Shown: positions 15,575 through 24,060 of the stretch, one piece after another
How the letters are laid out: each line of letters opens with the position of its first letter
Numbering within the stretch: the stretch's first letter is position 1
Assembly (NCBI GenBank): GCA_001899685.1
Contig: MKWG01000021.1
Location: 36,615 to 100,614, forward strand
Source: Sphingobacteriales bacterium 44-15
GTDB lineage: Bacteria > Bacteroidota > Bacteroidia > Chitinophagales > Chitinophagaceae
Length of the DNA stretch: 64,000 nt
Reading direction: 5' to 3'
Notes under the pieces: model-generated
What the model was told of the DNA's origin: nothing
Databases searched by the model: none
Seen by the model: the letters and a program-made list of their open reading frames with translations, nothing else
Program-made: the position numbers and the translations under genes

Positions 15575-16027
15575 TCAAGTAATCCTTGCCAACCTCCTCT
15601 CCGGTTTCCTAAACCATTTTTTAAACCAGTAAGTATAGTGCTTGCTGCGCCATTTGGTATACAGGTCTACCATCTTCCTTTTTCCATTTACAGGGAACAA
15701 TGCGCCCAGGGCATCCATTTCTTTGAATACCTGCCGGATATCTTCTTCGGTATAATGGTGCTGACCATAGCCATGTGCAATAAAATAATTGATGAGGTGC
15801 TCTTTTGCCTGATCTTTCCCCTTGCGTTCCCAACTGCCGCAGGAAAGGTTATCCATAAAATCAGTCAGCACTTTTTGAGGGGTGATATCCATCAGCCTGC
15901 AAAGCAGGAGAAAGGGATAAGGGAGTATGAACCTGTATTCGGCATAGCGGTCGTAAGCGCCGGCCTGCCATTTTAATGCGGGCTTGGGTTTGCGGGACGG
16001 CTTTTTGCCGGTGGAAGATTTTTTCAT
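15575..16027 (-). CDS. Hypothetical protein, 150 residues
   Basis: I do not recognise a named family, though the protein looks like a conserved Bacteroidota one. It is basic, with a lysine-rich start (MKKSSTGKKPSRKPKPALK), then AYDRYAEYRFILPYPFLLLC, a central GYGQHHYTEEDIRQVFKEMDALG segment and a W/K-rich tail (MVDLYTKWRSKHYTYWFKKWFRK). There is no signal or full membrane helix. The frame is open 17 codons further upstream, but that part is translated palindromic repeat, so the ATG at 16027 is preferred. The next gene downstream on the same strand is the phosphoesterase. Confidence 0.6.
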   Translation of the reverse strand: MKKSSTGKKPSRKPKPALKWQAGAYDRYAEYRFILPYPFLLLCRLMDITPQKVLTDFMDNLSCGSWERKGKDQAKEHLINYFIAHGYGQHHYTEEDIRQVFKEMDALGALFPVNGKRKMVDLYTKWRSKHYTYWFKKWFRKPERRLARIT

Positions 16028-16049
16028 GAGGAAGCATTTGAAAGAGTGA

Positions 16050-16190
16050 ATGCCCGCCCGCCTGCCCGACTGAATCATTCAGGCGGGGCTGACACCAGTC
16101 GGACGGGGGCAATAATGAATGGTGAATGCTACGTACTGGTGAACAGGCAGTAGTGAGAGGGTGAATGGACCATTCACCCTTCACTATTCA
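16050..16190. repeat. Two palindromic repeats between genes
   Basis: 16050-16108 is a free-standing copy of the GC-rich palindrome family that breaks the tRNA copies (GCCCGACTGAATCATTCAGG, then CCAGTCGGACGGG). 16151-16187 is a near-perfect palindrome of the other family (TAGTGAGAGGGTGAATGG facing CCATTCACCCTTCACTA). The gap 16028-16356 holds no other gene. Confidence 0.7.
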
Positions 16191-16356
16191 CCAAACTACC
16201 CCGAATGTATATACCGTCCCATCCTAAAGGAGTTAATTTTTAAAGGAATTCTTTACAAAAATACAGTAAATCTGATAAAATCAAATTATTTTATTAAGAT
16301 TTTCTGAACTTTTTTAAATTACTGCTTTAAAAGTGTTTAGAAAATATTAAAATTCA

Positions 16357-16578
16357 ATGACAAAGCTGGGAGAATACCTGATCGTTAAGTCGGTAAATAA
16401 GTCGGAGGTGGCCAGGAAAACCGGTCTCAGCAAGCCGAGGCTGAGTGAGCTGACATTAAATCCTTCCGCAAAGCTGAGAGCGGATGAACTATACCTGATC
16501 GCCCTGGCAATAGACATCAGCCCCTGTGAACTGCTGGAAGCGTTGTATAGTGAATTGAAGCTCAAGAAGACGAAGTGA
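16357..16578 (+). CDS. Small XRE-family regulator
   Basis: A 73-residue single helix-turn-helix protein (MTKLGEYLIVKSVNKSEVAR, KTGLSKPRLSELTLNPSAKL, then an amphipathic last helix). Nearly the whole protein is the HTH_3 fold. It has no close partner gene: a repeat cluster lies upstream and the EndoQ-like gene starts 189 bases downstream, behind its own promoter. Its target is unknown. Confidence 0.75.
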   Translation: MTKLGEYLIVKSVNKSEVARKTGLSKPRLSELTLNPSAKLRADELYLIALAIDISPCELLEALYSELKLKKTK

Positions 16579-16581
16579 AAG

Positions 16582-16657
16582 CGCCACGAGTTTTTGAATA
16601 CAACAAAGCCACGAATGCACGAATGAGGTTTTTTTTCAATTGACCATCCATTGGTGC
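16582..16657. repeat. Dispersed ACGAATGCACGAATGAGG repeat, partial copy
   Basis: About 55 bases (ATACAACAAAGCCACGAATG through GACCATCCATT) are almost the same as 23986-24040, including the odd ACGAATGCACGAATGAGG and CAATTGACCATCCATT parts. Confidence 0.7.
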
Positions 16658-16740
16658 AGTTGTTTAAAACGATCTTATTAAAGATTGGCAACCCGTGCTG
16701 AAAATTGCAGTATGCCCATCATAAAATATCTTCTTCACAA

Positions 16741-16757
16741 TACTAATTATTTTAGTA
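16741..16757 (+). promoter_or_regulatory. 17-bp palindromic operator before the EndoQ-like gene
   Basis: TACTAA-TTATT-TTAGTA, ending ten bases before the ATG and overlapping a TAATATTG box (one base off TAnnTTTG). It differs by one base from the site at 47966-47982 ahead of the ORF6N gene. It is probably a repressor site of a damage-response type. Confidence 0.55.
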
Positions 16758-16767
16758 ATATTGCGTC

Positions 16768-18036
16768 ATGTTTTTCATCGCCGATTTACATACGCATTCA
16801 CACTACGCGGCAGCGACCAGCAAGTTTCTCTGCCTCGAAACCATGTATCAATGGGCGATAATAAAAGGGATTGACGTGGTCGGTACCGGCGATTTTACGC
16901 ATCCCGGATGGATAAAGGAGCTCCGGGAAAAACTACAACCGCAGGAAAACGGCTTTTATACGCTCAGGCAATTGCCGGAGCTGACTGAATTGCCCGGCGC
17001 ACAGGTGAGCAACAGGACAATTCATTTCTGCCTCTCCACCGAAGTGAGCTGCGAATATATCATCAAAGGGAAACAGTATAAGAATCATCACCTGATATAT
17101 GCACCGGACTTTGAGACTGCATACCGTATCAACGCCGCTTTAGGAAAGTATGGCGATCTTGCTATTGACGGCAGGCCTACCTTGCACCTGCAGGCGCACG
17201 AACTGTTGAAAATAGTATTGGATATTTCTCCCAAAGCCTATTTCGTGCCTGCGCATATATGGACGCCCTGGTATTCCATATTGGGGGCTATGAACGGCCA
17301 CGACTCTTTGCAGGATTGTTTTAAAGATGTTGCAGGTGAATTGTTCGCCGTGGAAACCAGCTTGTCGGCTGATCCGCTCATGTGCAACCGGTATACCGCG
17401 CTTGATCATTTAACACTGATGTCGAATTCGGATGCGCATTCCGCGCATAAGCTTGGGCGTGAAGTGAATGTATTTGATACTGCGCTAAGCTATGAAGACC
17501 TGTTTGCTGCTGTCAGAACCAGGAACGGGTTCCGCGGCACCTGGGAATACTATCCCCAGCGGGGCAAATACTTTAATGACGGGCACAGGAATTGTAAGGT
17601 CTCTTTTGGTGTAAAAGACGCCCATTCCGGTATATGCCCTGTTTGCCATAAGCCGCTGACGATCGGCGTGGCACACCGCGTAGAGCAATTGGCTGACCGC
17701 ACCGTGCAAGAGGTAACAAGCTCCTCTCAGCCATTTCAATATATATTACCCCTGCCGGAGCTGCTGGCGGAAATCATGGAGTTCAGCGACTCAAGTAAAG
17801 CAGTTAAAAAGAAATACGCGCAGGCAATATCTTATTTCGGGAATGAATTTGACGCATTGCTGCATGCGCCGCTGGAAGATATTCACCGGTTTCATCCCAC
17901 GCTTTCCATTGCTGTAGAACGGCTTCGCAAAGACGAAAAACATTTTACTGCAGGGTATGATGGTGAGCATGGCAGGGTATATTTCTTTGAAGACAGTGAG
18001 CTGCACAGGAAGGCTGAGCAGATGGCATTGTTTTAA
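16768..18036 (+). CDS. Endonuclease Q-like PHP-domain DNA repair nuclease
   Basis: A 422-residue PHP-fold protein resembling EndoQ, which in archaea and some bacteria nicks DNA 5' of deaminated bases (uracil, hypoxanthine). The PHP metal motif DLHTHSHYA is at residues 5-13, GTGDFTHPGW near 40, and SNSDAHSAHKLGREV near 215. A zinc-finger-like stretch with cysteines (CKVSFGVKDAHSGICPVCHK) lies near residues 274-295, as in EndoQ, and a helix-hairpin-like C-terminal part follows. The length fits. It is probably transcribed alone from the promoter with the TACTAA operator, consistent with a DNA-damage role. The exact lesion specificity cannot be read from sequence. Confidence 0.8.
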   Translation: MFFIADLHTHSHYAAATSKFLCLETMYQWAIIKGIDVVGTGDFTHPGWIKELREKLQPQENGFYTLRQLPELTELPGAQVSNRTIHFCLSTEVSCEYIIKGKQYKNHHLIYAPDFETAYRINAALGKYGDLAIDGRPTLHLQAHELLKIVLDISPKAYFVPAHIWTPWYSILGAMNGHDSLQDCFKDVAGELFAVETSLSADPLMCNRYTALDHLTLMSNSDAHSAHKLGREVNVFDTALSYEDLFAAVRTRNGFRGTWEYYPQRGKYFNDGHRNCKVSFGVKDAHSGICPVCHKPLTIGVAHRVEQLADRTVQEVTSSSQPFQYILPLPELLAEIMEFSDSSKAVKKKYAQAISYFGNEFDALLHAPLEDIHRFHPTLSIAVERLRKDEKHFTAGYDGEHGRVYFFEDSELHRKAEQMALF

Positions 18037-18067
18037 AAGCTGCATTCAACCTTTGCAGGGTTGCCCA

Positions 18068-18388
18068 TCATTTTTTCTTTTTCAGTATTTCATTGTAAGC
18101 AGAAAACAGCGCTTCTGTTACAAATTCTTCTTGCACTTTGTTCAGATCAAAAGTGGTTGCTCCCTTTTCACCCCATTTTCCTTTAACAGGATAAATATTT
18201 TTCGCGTCCATTTGGCAAAATATTTTTTGCTCGGTAGGAGTGAGGAAAATATTTGCCTTGTTGTCTTTTGCAAAATAGGTGCAGAACATTCTTTTGCCGG
18301 TAATTCTGAAGCCGGTCCGATCAAAATGAGGTGTCTCTTCCGTGTTGGGGAAGGAGAGCGCGAGCCGGGTGAATGAAAGCTTATCCAT
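18068..18388 (-). CDS. MmcQ/YjbR-family protein
   Basis: A 106-residue small protein of the YjbR (CyaY-like fold) group. The family pattern is visible: MDKLSFTRLALSFPNTEETP at the start, HFDRTGFRITGKRMFCTYF, and KWGEKGATTFDLNKV, ending with a conserved helix. The frame is open seven codons further up to 18409, but MDKLSF matches the family start. The function is unknown; a DNA-binding role has been suggested for relatives. It is convergent with the EndoQ-like gene and 26 bases downstream of the serine hydrolase, so probably co-transcribed with it. Confidence 0.85.
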   Translation of the reverse strand: MDKLSFTRLALSFPNTEETPHFDRTGFRITGKRMFCTYFAKDNKANIFLTPTEQKIFCQMDAKNIYPVKGKWGEKGATTFDLNKVQEEFVTEALFSAYNEILKKKK

Positions 18389-18413
18389 CATAATGCAATG
18401 GTTGGTCACTGCC

Positions 18414-19742
18414 TTATTCTTTTGTAAACTGATATTGTCCGCCTCCCTGTTTCAGGATCATCGTTTTTTTATCAGGGTCAAATTCCATAACCACACCTGC
18501 CTGGTCGAATATAAACTTGTCTTTTTCCGCGGCTTCAAGAGGAAATGCAGCCTGCCCCGTTGCCTGCGCCATTAATGTTTTTCCCTGCTTTGATATAGTT
18601 ATTTTCGAGGGGATCTGCTTCGAGGCATAAACGCCTGTATACCTGTCCAGCTCTTCCGGGCTCAGGCTATAAGTATTAAACCGGGGAATGGAAAACGGCT
18701 TGTTATAAGCAGCGCTTAAAACGGCGATCGAAATATCATTGTTGTTGAAGTTTGTGCCGTTTGAAGTCAGGGCATAAGAAAGATCTCCATCGGAAAAATG
18801 TTCAAATACGGAAGTGAAACCATCAATCCCCCCCGTATGCCCATAAGCGGTTTTATCATAAAAAGGCGCCTGAAAAAGCCCCATGCCATAATTATCTTTA
18901 ATGGTTTTCATCAGCTCCAGGCTTTCCGGCTTCAGAAGTTTCGCGCTGAACAGGGCATCGCTGAATTTTACCAGATCGGTTGGCGTCGAAACAATACCGC
19001 CCGCACCTGACGAGACTGAAACATCTGTCTCCGGTTCGGGTTGCCAGCCATTCATGAATTTGTATGACTTGCATTCATTGGCAGATGTTTTTATTTCCCC
19101 GCCTAAATAAGTGTTTTTTAATCCGGCAGGTTGGGTAATATATTTAGTTAATAATGCTGCGTAAGATTTTTTAAAGCTTTTCTCAATAATATAAGTCAAA
19201 AGGATATAGTTTGAATTACTATATCCGAATTTGCTGCCCGGCTCAAAATCACTTCCGCCTTTTGAAATGATCTCAACCATTTCCTTTTCTGTATGTGGTT
19301 TGGTATTCCAGGTCAAATAATCCGGGTAAGCCGTATAATTATGGATCCCGCTTCTTTGGTTAAGCAATTGTCTTACGGTGATCTTCTGTGCGTTTGGAAT
19401 TGACGGTAAAAATTTATCAATCGCCTGATCTATGTCCAGCTTTTTTTCCTCCACCGCCTTCAGCGCTAAAACCGCGGTGAATGTTTTGGAAATAGAGCCG
19501 ATCCTGTATTTTGAATTTTCGTTGGCTCTGATGTTGTTTTCTATGTCAGAAAACCCGGCCGACTTAGTGTAGATCAATTTCCCTTTTTGAGAAACGGCAA
19601 CACTTCCCATGAACTTATCGTGCTTTTCAAGTGTGTCAAAATAATTGTCCAGTTTTATTCTATCAAAGCCCTGAGCCCAACCGGTCTGACTTATAAATCC
19701 GAATACAAGCGTAATAAAAAAATTCCTGGTCATTTTGTACAA
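18414..19742 (-). CDS. Exported serine hydrolase (class C beta-lactamase fold)
   Basis: A 442-residue secreted enzyme. A signal peptide (residues 1-23) is followed by the beta-lactamase/transpeptidase fold with SISK (Ser83-Lys86), YSN in FGYSNSNYIL, and HTGG near residue 304, the three catalytic motifs. A C-terminal DUF3471-like domain of about 100 residues follows. Such proteins are peptidases or esterases more often than true beta-lactamases. It is followed by the YjbR gene and preceded closely (six bases) by the DinB-type gene on the same strand, so these form an operon. Confidence 0.88.
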   Translation of the reverse strand: MYKMTRNFFITLVFGFISQTGWAQGFDRIKLDNYFDTLEKHDKFMGSVAVSQKGKLIYTKSAGFSDIENNIRANENSKYRIGSISKTFTAVLALKAVEEKKLDIDQAIDKFLPSIPNAQKITVRQLLNQRSGIHNYTAYPDYLTWNTKPHTEKEMVEIISKGGSDFEPGSKFGYSNSNYILLTYIIEKSFKKSYAALLTKYITQPAGLKNTYLGGEIKTSANECKSYKFMNGWQPEPETDVSVSSGAGGIVSTPTDLVKFSDALFSAKLLKPESLELMKTIKDNYGMGLFQAPFYDKTAYGHTGGIDGFTSVFEHFSDGDLSYALTSNGTNFNNNDISIAVLSAAYNKPFSIPRFNTYSLSPEELDRYTGVYASKQIPSKITISKQGKTLMAQATGQAAFPLEAAEKDKFIFDQAGVVMEFDPDKKTMILKQGGGQYQFTKE

Positions 19743-19748
19743 ATTTTG

Positions 19749-20231
19749 TCAGCTTAGCTTTCTATATTTTGTCCCTATATAATCAACAAAATCCGGTTCC
19801 ATTCCCTGTTGCCGGATTATTGTTTGTATTTGCGCCCTATGATGTATGGAATGGTAATTTAATTGCAAAGCAATGTCTTTTGGTGTTGCAGCCCAAAGTC
19901 CGTCATCAAAACCAATAAATGTAACTTCCATTGATAACTCTTCATCCGTCTTTGCAGCAATGTAACTAATCCAAAGCGCTAAACTTTTAGTCCATTCTTT
20001 TTCAAGTTCGCCAAGATCATAAACAGGATCCCACCAGCTCATTTTTTTAGCGTTTGGGTCCTGCATAACCCTTGCCATCCATTTATACTGACAATTTACC
20101 AGGTGGCTGAATAATCTTATGCTTTCTTTCCTGTCATTGAGCATTGCAATTTTGCCTAATAACTTTTTGTTAGTTATGTCATTGAATGTAAACGTCTCGA
20201 TTAAATAATCTTTCATTTGCATAACCGTCAA
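19749..20231 (-). CDS. DinB-family four-helix protein
   Basis: A 160-residue cytosolic protein with the DinB/YfiT four-helix fold. The metal-binding histidines are visible (FSHLVNCQYKWMARV, and LNYHSIHHRAQIQTII near the end). Members are often thiol-dependent transferases or of unknown role. Three ATGs lie within the first six codons; the longest is reported, and MQMKDYLIETF may be the true start. It is the first gene of the operon with the serine hydrolase and YjbR. Confidence 0.85.
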   Translation of the reverse strand: MTVMQMKDYLIETFTFNDITNKKLLGKIAMLNDRKESIRLFSHLVNCQYKWMARVMQDPNAKKMSWWDPVYDLGELEKEWTKSLALWISYIAAKTDEELSMEVTFIGFDDGLWAATPKDIALQLNYHSIHHRAQIQTIIRQQGMEPDFVDYIGTKYRKLS

Positions 20232-20350
20232 ATCGTATTTTTAGCAGTGCTATCACTTTGCTCAACGTTCCTTGTCAGGCTTCTACCTATTGTTATATTG
20301 GTTCTCTCCAACAGTGCCTGTCCTTACTTTTCCGGCCCGCTTATAATTGG

Positions 20351-20358
20351 CAAAGATA
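20351..20358 (-). promoter_or_regulatory. -7 box upstream of the DinB-family gene
   Basis: The minus strand reads TATCTTTG, a perfect TAnnTTTG box, about 120 bases before the DinB-family start. No clear -33 TTG is seen. The rest of 20232-20469 shows no gene. Confidence 0.4.
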
Positions 20359-20469
20359 ACTCCGCCTGGTGTAACCACGCTCTGTTAATGTAAATGCCGC
20401 CGGGCTTGCAACATTGATGAACAACCGATATTTCCGGGCCCGGAATAAATTATGTTGAGATTTTTCCGG

Positions 20470-20985
20470 TTAAGCATTTGATTGCACTATAATCTCCGCA
20501 GCTACATCTGTCGCTGAAATCAGCGTTTGATAGACGACGCAATATCTTTCAGTCAGCTTTAAAAGTGTTTCAACCCTCTCTTTGGTTTCGGATGTATTGA
20601 GCTGAAAAGTTAACCGGATATTTTTGAAACCAACTTTTGCCTCCTTGTCAACACCAAGGGTTCCACGAAAATCTAAATCGCCTTCTGCCTTTACCATTCC
20701 ATCAATGAGGTCGAATGCTATTGCTGTGGCAACAGCAGATAAAGTAACACCCGCGCAGGCAACCAAGGCTTCAAGAAGTAGATCGCCCGAACATGCAAGC
20801 ATTCCGGTTCCGTCTGTCGCCGGATGGAGACCTGCTTCAATCATTGCTCTACCGGTTTCAACCCTGCATGAAATCCCTTCTCCAATCTTACCGCTTGCCC
20901 GAAGAGTAATTAAAGCAGCTTCCGGATTATCCCGGTATTTTTCCTTTAAGGGTTGCTGAATTTTTTTCAGCTTATCTGCATTCAT
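20470..20985 (-). CDS. OsmC/Ohr-family peroxidase-like protein
   Basis: A 171-residue protein of the OsmC group, which reduces organic hydroperoxides with two cysteines. The first cysteine region reads MLACSGDLLLEALVACAGVT and the second ERYCVVYQTL, both in the family positions. The N-terminal 25 residues (KLKKIQQPLKEKYRDNPEAAL) are typical of the long Bacteroidota subgroup. There is no signal peptide. It stands alone on the minus strand. The electron donor cannot be told from sequence. Confidence 0.85.
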   Translation of the reverse strand: MNADKLKKIQQPLKEKYRDNPEAALITLRASGKIGEGISCRVETGRAMIEAGLHPATDGTGMLACSGDLLLEALVACAGVTLSAVATAIAFDLIDGMVKAEGDLDFRGTLGVDKEAKVGFKNIRLTFQLNTSETKERVETLLKLTERYCVVYQTLISATDVAAEIIVQSNA

Positions 20986-21039
20986 TGTATTTTGTTATTT
21001 ATGTGGCTAAAACTCCATAGTACCGCTTGTGCCTGTCGC

Positions 21040-21654
21040 TCACACTATGATACGTCGTCCGGTAATTACGTTTGTTTTACCAAATTCATTAAAACAATTA
21101 CCTTCTAAATATATGAACTTACCTGTGTCAACAAATTCTTTTATTAAATTGTCAGTTGCCTGGTTCAATGTGTCAATGTGCAGGTTGCCGTATTTGCAGA
21201 TGTTGCCTATGACATTTTGTTCTTTATCTGTAAAATGAAAGTATGGTAATGATGCGTTACAACGCGTCAGCCACGAAAGATGTTTAACAAAAGTTACTAA
21301 TTCTGTGTTTTTAACTTGTAAAGCTCCATTGAATCGTTTCCCTACTTTATTGTCTGTTAAATATTGTTGTGCCTCTTTTACAGGCTTGTACTCATTGTCC
21401 TGATGAAGCCAGGGCAATTCCGTGTCACCCAGGAAAATTAAATTGTCATAGCTGAGCTGCTTTGCCAATTTAAATAACTCTGTCTCCAGTTGTTTGGTGC
21501 GTCCTCTGAAAGACTTTGAAATAACCGTCAGTATATAGCTTTTGAAAACCTTTGGGTAATAAAATTGTTCTTCATCTTTGTCATAGTCGTAGCTGCGCAA
21601 AGGGAAAGATGGATAATTACTTAAACAGCTTTGTCGGTTAATTTTAATTAGCAT
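21040..21654 (-). CDS. Hypothetical protein, 204 residues
   Basis: I do not recognise this family. The protein is soluble, without signal or membrane helix, rich in K, N, Y and F (YYPKVFKSYILTVISKSF, LSYDNLIFLGDTELPWLHQ, LPYFHFTDKEQNVIGN, FVDTGKFIYLEGNCFNEFG). It contains alternating strands and helices that suggest a compact alpha/beta domain. Its slightly AT-rich composition contrasts with the transporter gene next to it. It ends 54 bases before the osmC start, on the same strand, so co-transcription is possible. Confidence 0.65.
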   Translation of the reverse strand: MLIKINRQSCLSNYPSFPLRSYDYDKDEEQFYYPKVFKSYILTVISKSFRGRTKQLETELFKLAKQLSYDNLIFLGDTELPWLHQDNEYKPVKEAQQYLTDNKVGKRFNGALQVKNTELVTFVKHLSWLTRCNASLPYFHFTDKEQNVIGNICKYGNLHIDTLNQATDNLIKEFVDTGKFIYLEGNCFNEFGKTNVITGRRIIV

Positions 21655-21825
21655 GCTTTAATATAGTTCTTTTGCCGGGGAATAATCAATCTTATTTCAG
21701 GGTAAGAAAATAGGTATACCCGGGGCAATTTATCCTCTTAACATTCAATAATCGTCATACACCCGCCGGCTTCCGGCGCAGGGGATATGATAACGTCCAT
21801 ATAAATTATTTTATACTGTTCTCGC

Positions 21826-23079
21826 ATGAAAAGAAGCCCATACATGGTCGGCATGGTAATGCTGACATTTTTTGTGATCTCGTTTTTGACCAATATTATC
21901 GGCCCGCTGGTGCCTGATATCATCAATGGTTTTCACCTCAACCTGACGCTGGTGGCTGTACTTCCCTTTGCTTTTTTTATTGCTTACGGGGTAATGTCCA
22001 TTCCCGCAGGCATGCTCATCGAAAGGTTCAGCGAAAAGAAAATGATGATCGCGGCATTTGCGGTGGCCTGCACCGGCTCGCTCCTGCTTGCTGTTTTTCC
22101 CAATTACCTGGCGGCAATAGTGTCCCTTTTTCTCATAGGATGCGGTATGGCTATCCTGCAGGTGGTGATCAATCCCCTCCTGCGCACGGCAGGCGGTGAA
22201 GAGCATTATGCATTTTACTCCATCCTTGCCCAGCTCATTTTCGGGCTGGCATCCTTCCTTAGCCCGCTGGTGTATTCCGGCATTGTATCCGGACTGCAGA
22301 AAGACCCGGTACAGGGGGGTATATACCGGCTTTTATCCGGACTGGTTCCAAAGTCCCTGCCGTGGATCTCGATGTACTGGCTTTTTGCAGTAGTGGTTAT
22401 GCTGATGATCCTTATACTGGCGGTATCCCGTTTTCCCAAAGTAGAGCTCAGCCAGGAGGAAAAGCCGGGAGCCATTTCGATCTATGCCATGCTTTTCCGG
22501 AAAAGGGTGGTGATCCTCTTTTTCATTGCCATGCTTTGCTATGTAGGCACCGAGCAGGGCGTTGCCAACTGGATATCGCAGTTCCTTGCCACCTATCATG
22601 GCTATGACGCACAGACTACCGGCGCCGAAACCGTAGCCTATTTTTGGGGGCTTATGACGGCAGGCGGTGTGCTGGGGCTGCTGCTGGTGAAAGTCATGGA
22701 CAGCCGTTATGTGCTGATCAGCTTTACGCTGCTGGCGCTCCTCAGCCTTACGCTGGCGCTGTTTGGCAGCGGCAGCATCGCCCTGGTCGCTTTTCCTATG
22801 GTCGGTTTTTTTGCTTCAGTGATGTATCCTGTCATTTTTTCACTGGCATTAAATTCCGTGAAAGAACATCATGGTTCTTTTTCGGGGATATTAGTGACGG
22901 GCATTGTAGGAGGAGCGATCGTACCACTGATCGTCGGCTGGCTGGGCGACCGCTTCGGGCTGAAAGGAGGGATGTGCTTTCTCTATATTACGATGGGATT
23001 CATCCTGAGCATAGGGTTCTGGGCAAAGCCGATCATCAGCAACAAAACCATCACGCTGGGTAAAAAAGAAAAGCAGTAA
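21826..23079 (+). CDS. Sugar MFS transporter (FucP/GluP-like)
   Basis: A 417-residue inner-membrane permease of the major facilitator superfamily, with 12 predicted helices. It resembles the FHS/sugar-proton symporter branch (YGVMSIPAGMLIERFSEKK after helix 2, MAILQVVINPLLRTAGGEEH, ALNSVKEHHGSFSGILVTGI near the end). The next gene, a ROK kinase, starts seven bases after the stop codon. The two probably import and phosphorylate a hexose or amino sugar. The substrate (glucose, galactose, N-acetylglucosamine) cannot be fixed from sequence. Confidence 0.87.
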   Translation: MKRSPYMVGMVMLTFFVISFLTNIIGPLVPDIINGFHLNLTLVAVLPFAFFIAYGVMSIPAGMLIERFSEKKMMIAAFAVACTGSLLLAVFPNYLAAIVSLFLIGCGMAILQVVINPLLRTAGGEEHYAFYSILAQLIFGLASFLSPLVYSGIVSGLQKDPVQGGIYRLLSGLVPKSLPWISMYWLFAVVVMLMILILAVSRFPKVELSQEEKPGAISIYAMLFRKRVVILFFIAMLCYVGTEQGVANWISQFLATYHGYDAQTTGAETVAYFWGLMTAGGVLGLLLVKVMDSRYVLISFTLLALLSLTLALFGSGSIALVAFPMVGFFASVMYPVIFSLALNSVKEHHGSFSGILVTGIVGGAIVPLIVGWLGDRFGLKGGMCFLYITMGFILSIGFWAKPIISNKTITLGKKEKQ

Positions 23080-23086
23080 ACGGGAT

Positions 23087-23944
23087 ATGGAAAGAAGCGA
23101 AAATATTATCGGCATTGATCTCGGCGCTACCAATGTGCGTGGGGCCGTGGTAAATGAAGAAGGATTATCCGGGCTGACATCAAAGCGTATACGCAGTAAT
23201 GGCACCGTGGAAGAAGTGCTGCAGGATATGTATGCCGTAATTGACCCGCTGGCTGGTTCTGATATTGCCGCTATCGGCATTGGTGTGCCCAGTGTGGTAG
23301 ATACAGAAAAGGGTATTGTATACGATGTGCAGAATATTCCCTCCTGGAAAGAAGTGCCTTTGAAGCAAATACTGGAAAATAAATATCACGTACCAGTATA
23401 TGTGAACAATGATGCGAATTGTTTCGCACTTGGAGAGTATTATTTTGGCAAAGGCATCGGCGAGGATCATTTGATTGGCCTGACAATAGGTACAGGGCTG
23501 GGAGCCGGCATCATCATTCACCGGCGTTTATATGCGGGCGCTAATTGCGGGGCAGGAGAATTCGGTACCGTAGAGTATTTAGATCATTGCTACGAATATT
23601 ACTGCAGTGGCCAGTTTTTTGAAAATGTATACCAGGTGGATGGCGCTGTTGTTTTTGACCGTGCTGCAAAAGGAGATCCCGAAGCGTTGCGCATGTATGC
23701 CGAAATGGGCATACACTTAGGTAAAGCGATAAAAATGATATTGTATACTTATGACCCTTCGCTGATCATACTGGGCGGATCAGTAAGGAACGCGTATGCT
23801 TATTTTCAAAAAACCATGCGGGAAGAAATGAGCAGCTTTGCTTTCGGAAAATCTCTTGAACAATTGCGCATAGTCGTCTCCGAGCTCGATAATAGCGCCA
23901 TCCTGGGCGCTGCGGCGTTGTATTACGATGCAGGGAGAAGATAG
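23087..23944 (+). CDS. ROK-family sugar kinase
   Basis: A 285-residue ATP-dependent sugar kinase. The phosphate-binding motif IIGIDLGATNVRG is at residues 7-19, the catalytic aspartate in VNNDANCFALGEYYFG near 105, and the LTIGTGLGAGII motif near 130. The ROK zinc motif (GH...CxCGxxGC) is degenerate: the usual histidine is replaced (GEFGTVEYLD) and only a C..C pair remains (DHCYEYYCSG). Activity is still plausible because the catalytic residues are intact. It is co-transcribed with the sugar transporter, so it probably phosphorylates the imported sugar. Confidence 0.87.
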   Translation: MERSENIIGIDLGATNVRGAVVNEEGLSGLTSKRIRSNGTVEEVLQDMYAVIDPLAGSDIAAIGIGVPSVVDTEKGIVYDVQNIPSWKEVPLKQILENKYHVPVYVNNDANCFALGEYYFGKGIGEDHLIGLTIGTGLGAGIIIHRRLYAGANCGAGEFGTVEYLDHCYEYYCSGQFFENVYQVDGAVVFDRAAKGDPEALRMYAEMGIHLGKAIKMILYTYDPSLIILGGSVRNAYAYFQKTMREEMSSFAFGKSLEQLRIVVSELDNSAILGAAALYYDAGRR

Positions 23945-24055
23945 CCACGAATTCCAGCGTCCCGCGGAACGCGGGATGATTTTTTAATACAATAAAGCTA
24001 CGAATGCACGAATGAGGCTTTTTTCAATTGACCATCCATTCGTGTATCCATGGCT
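23944..24055. repeat. Palindromic dispersed repeat (AGCCACGAAT family), doubles as terminator
   Basis: The repeat overlaps the kinase stop region. It begins AGCCACGAATTCCAGCG, has a CCCGCG-GAA-CGCGGG hairpin (23961-23975) followed by T6, then ATACAATAAAGCTACGAATG, and ends in ATTCGTG...TGGCT, the complement of its start. Related copies are at 16582-16657 and 50213-50402. The hairpin plus T run could end the transporter-kinase transcript. Confidence 0.75.
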
Positions 24056-24060
24056 ATCCT

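Noticed and set aside
18414..19742. True antibiotic-resistance class C beta-lactamase
   Set aside because: The fold and SxxK/YxN motifs are shared by many peptidases and esterases; the C-terminal extra domain and the neighbours do not suggest resistance.
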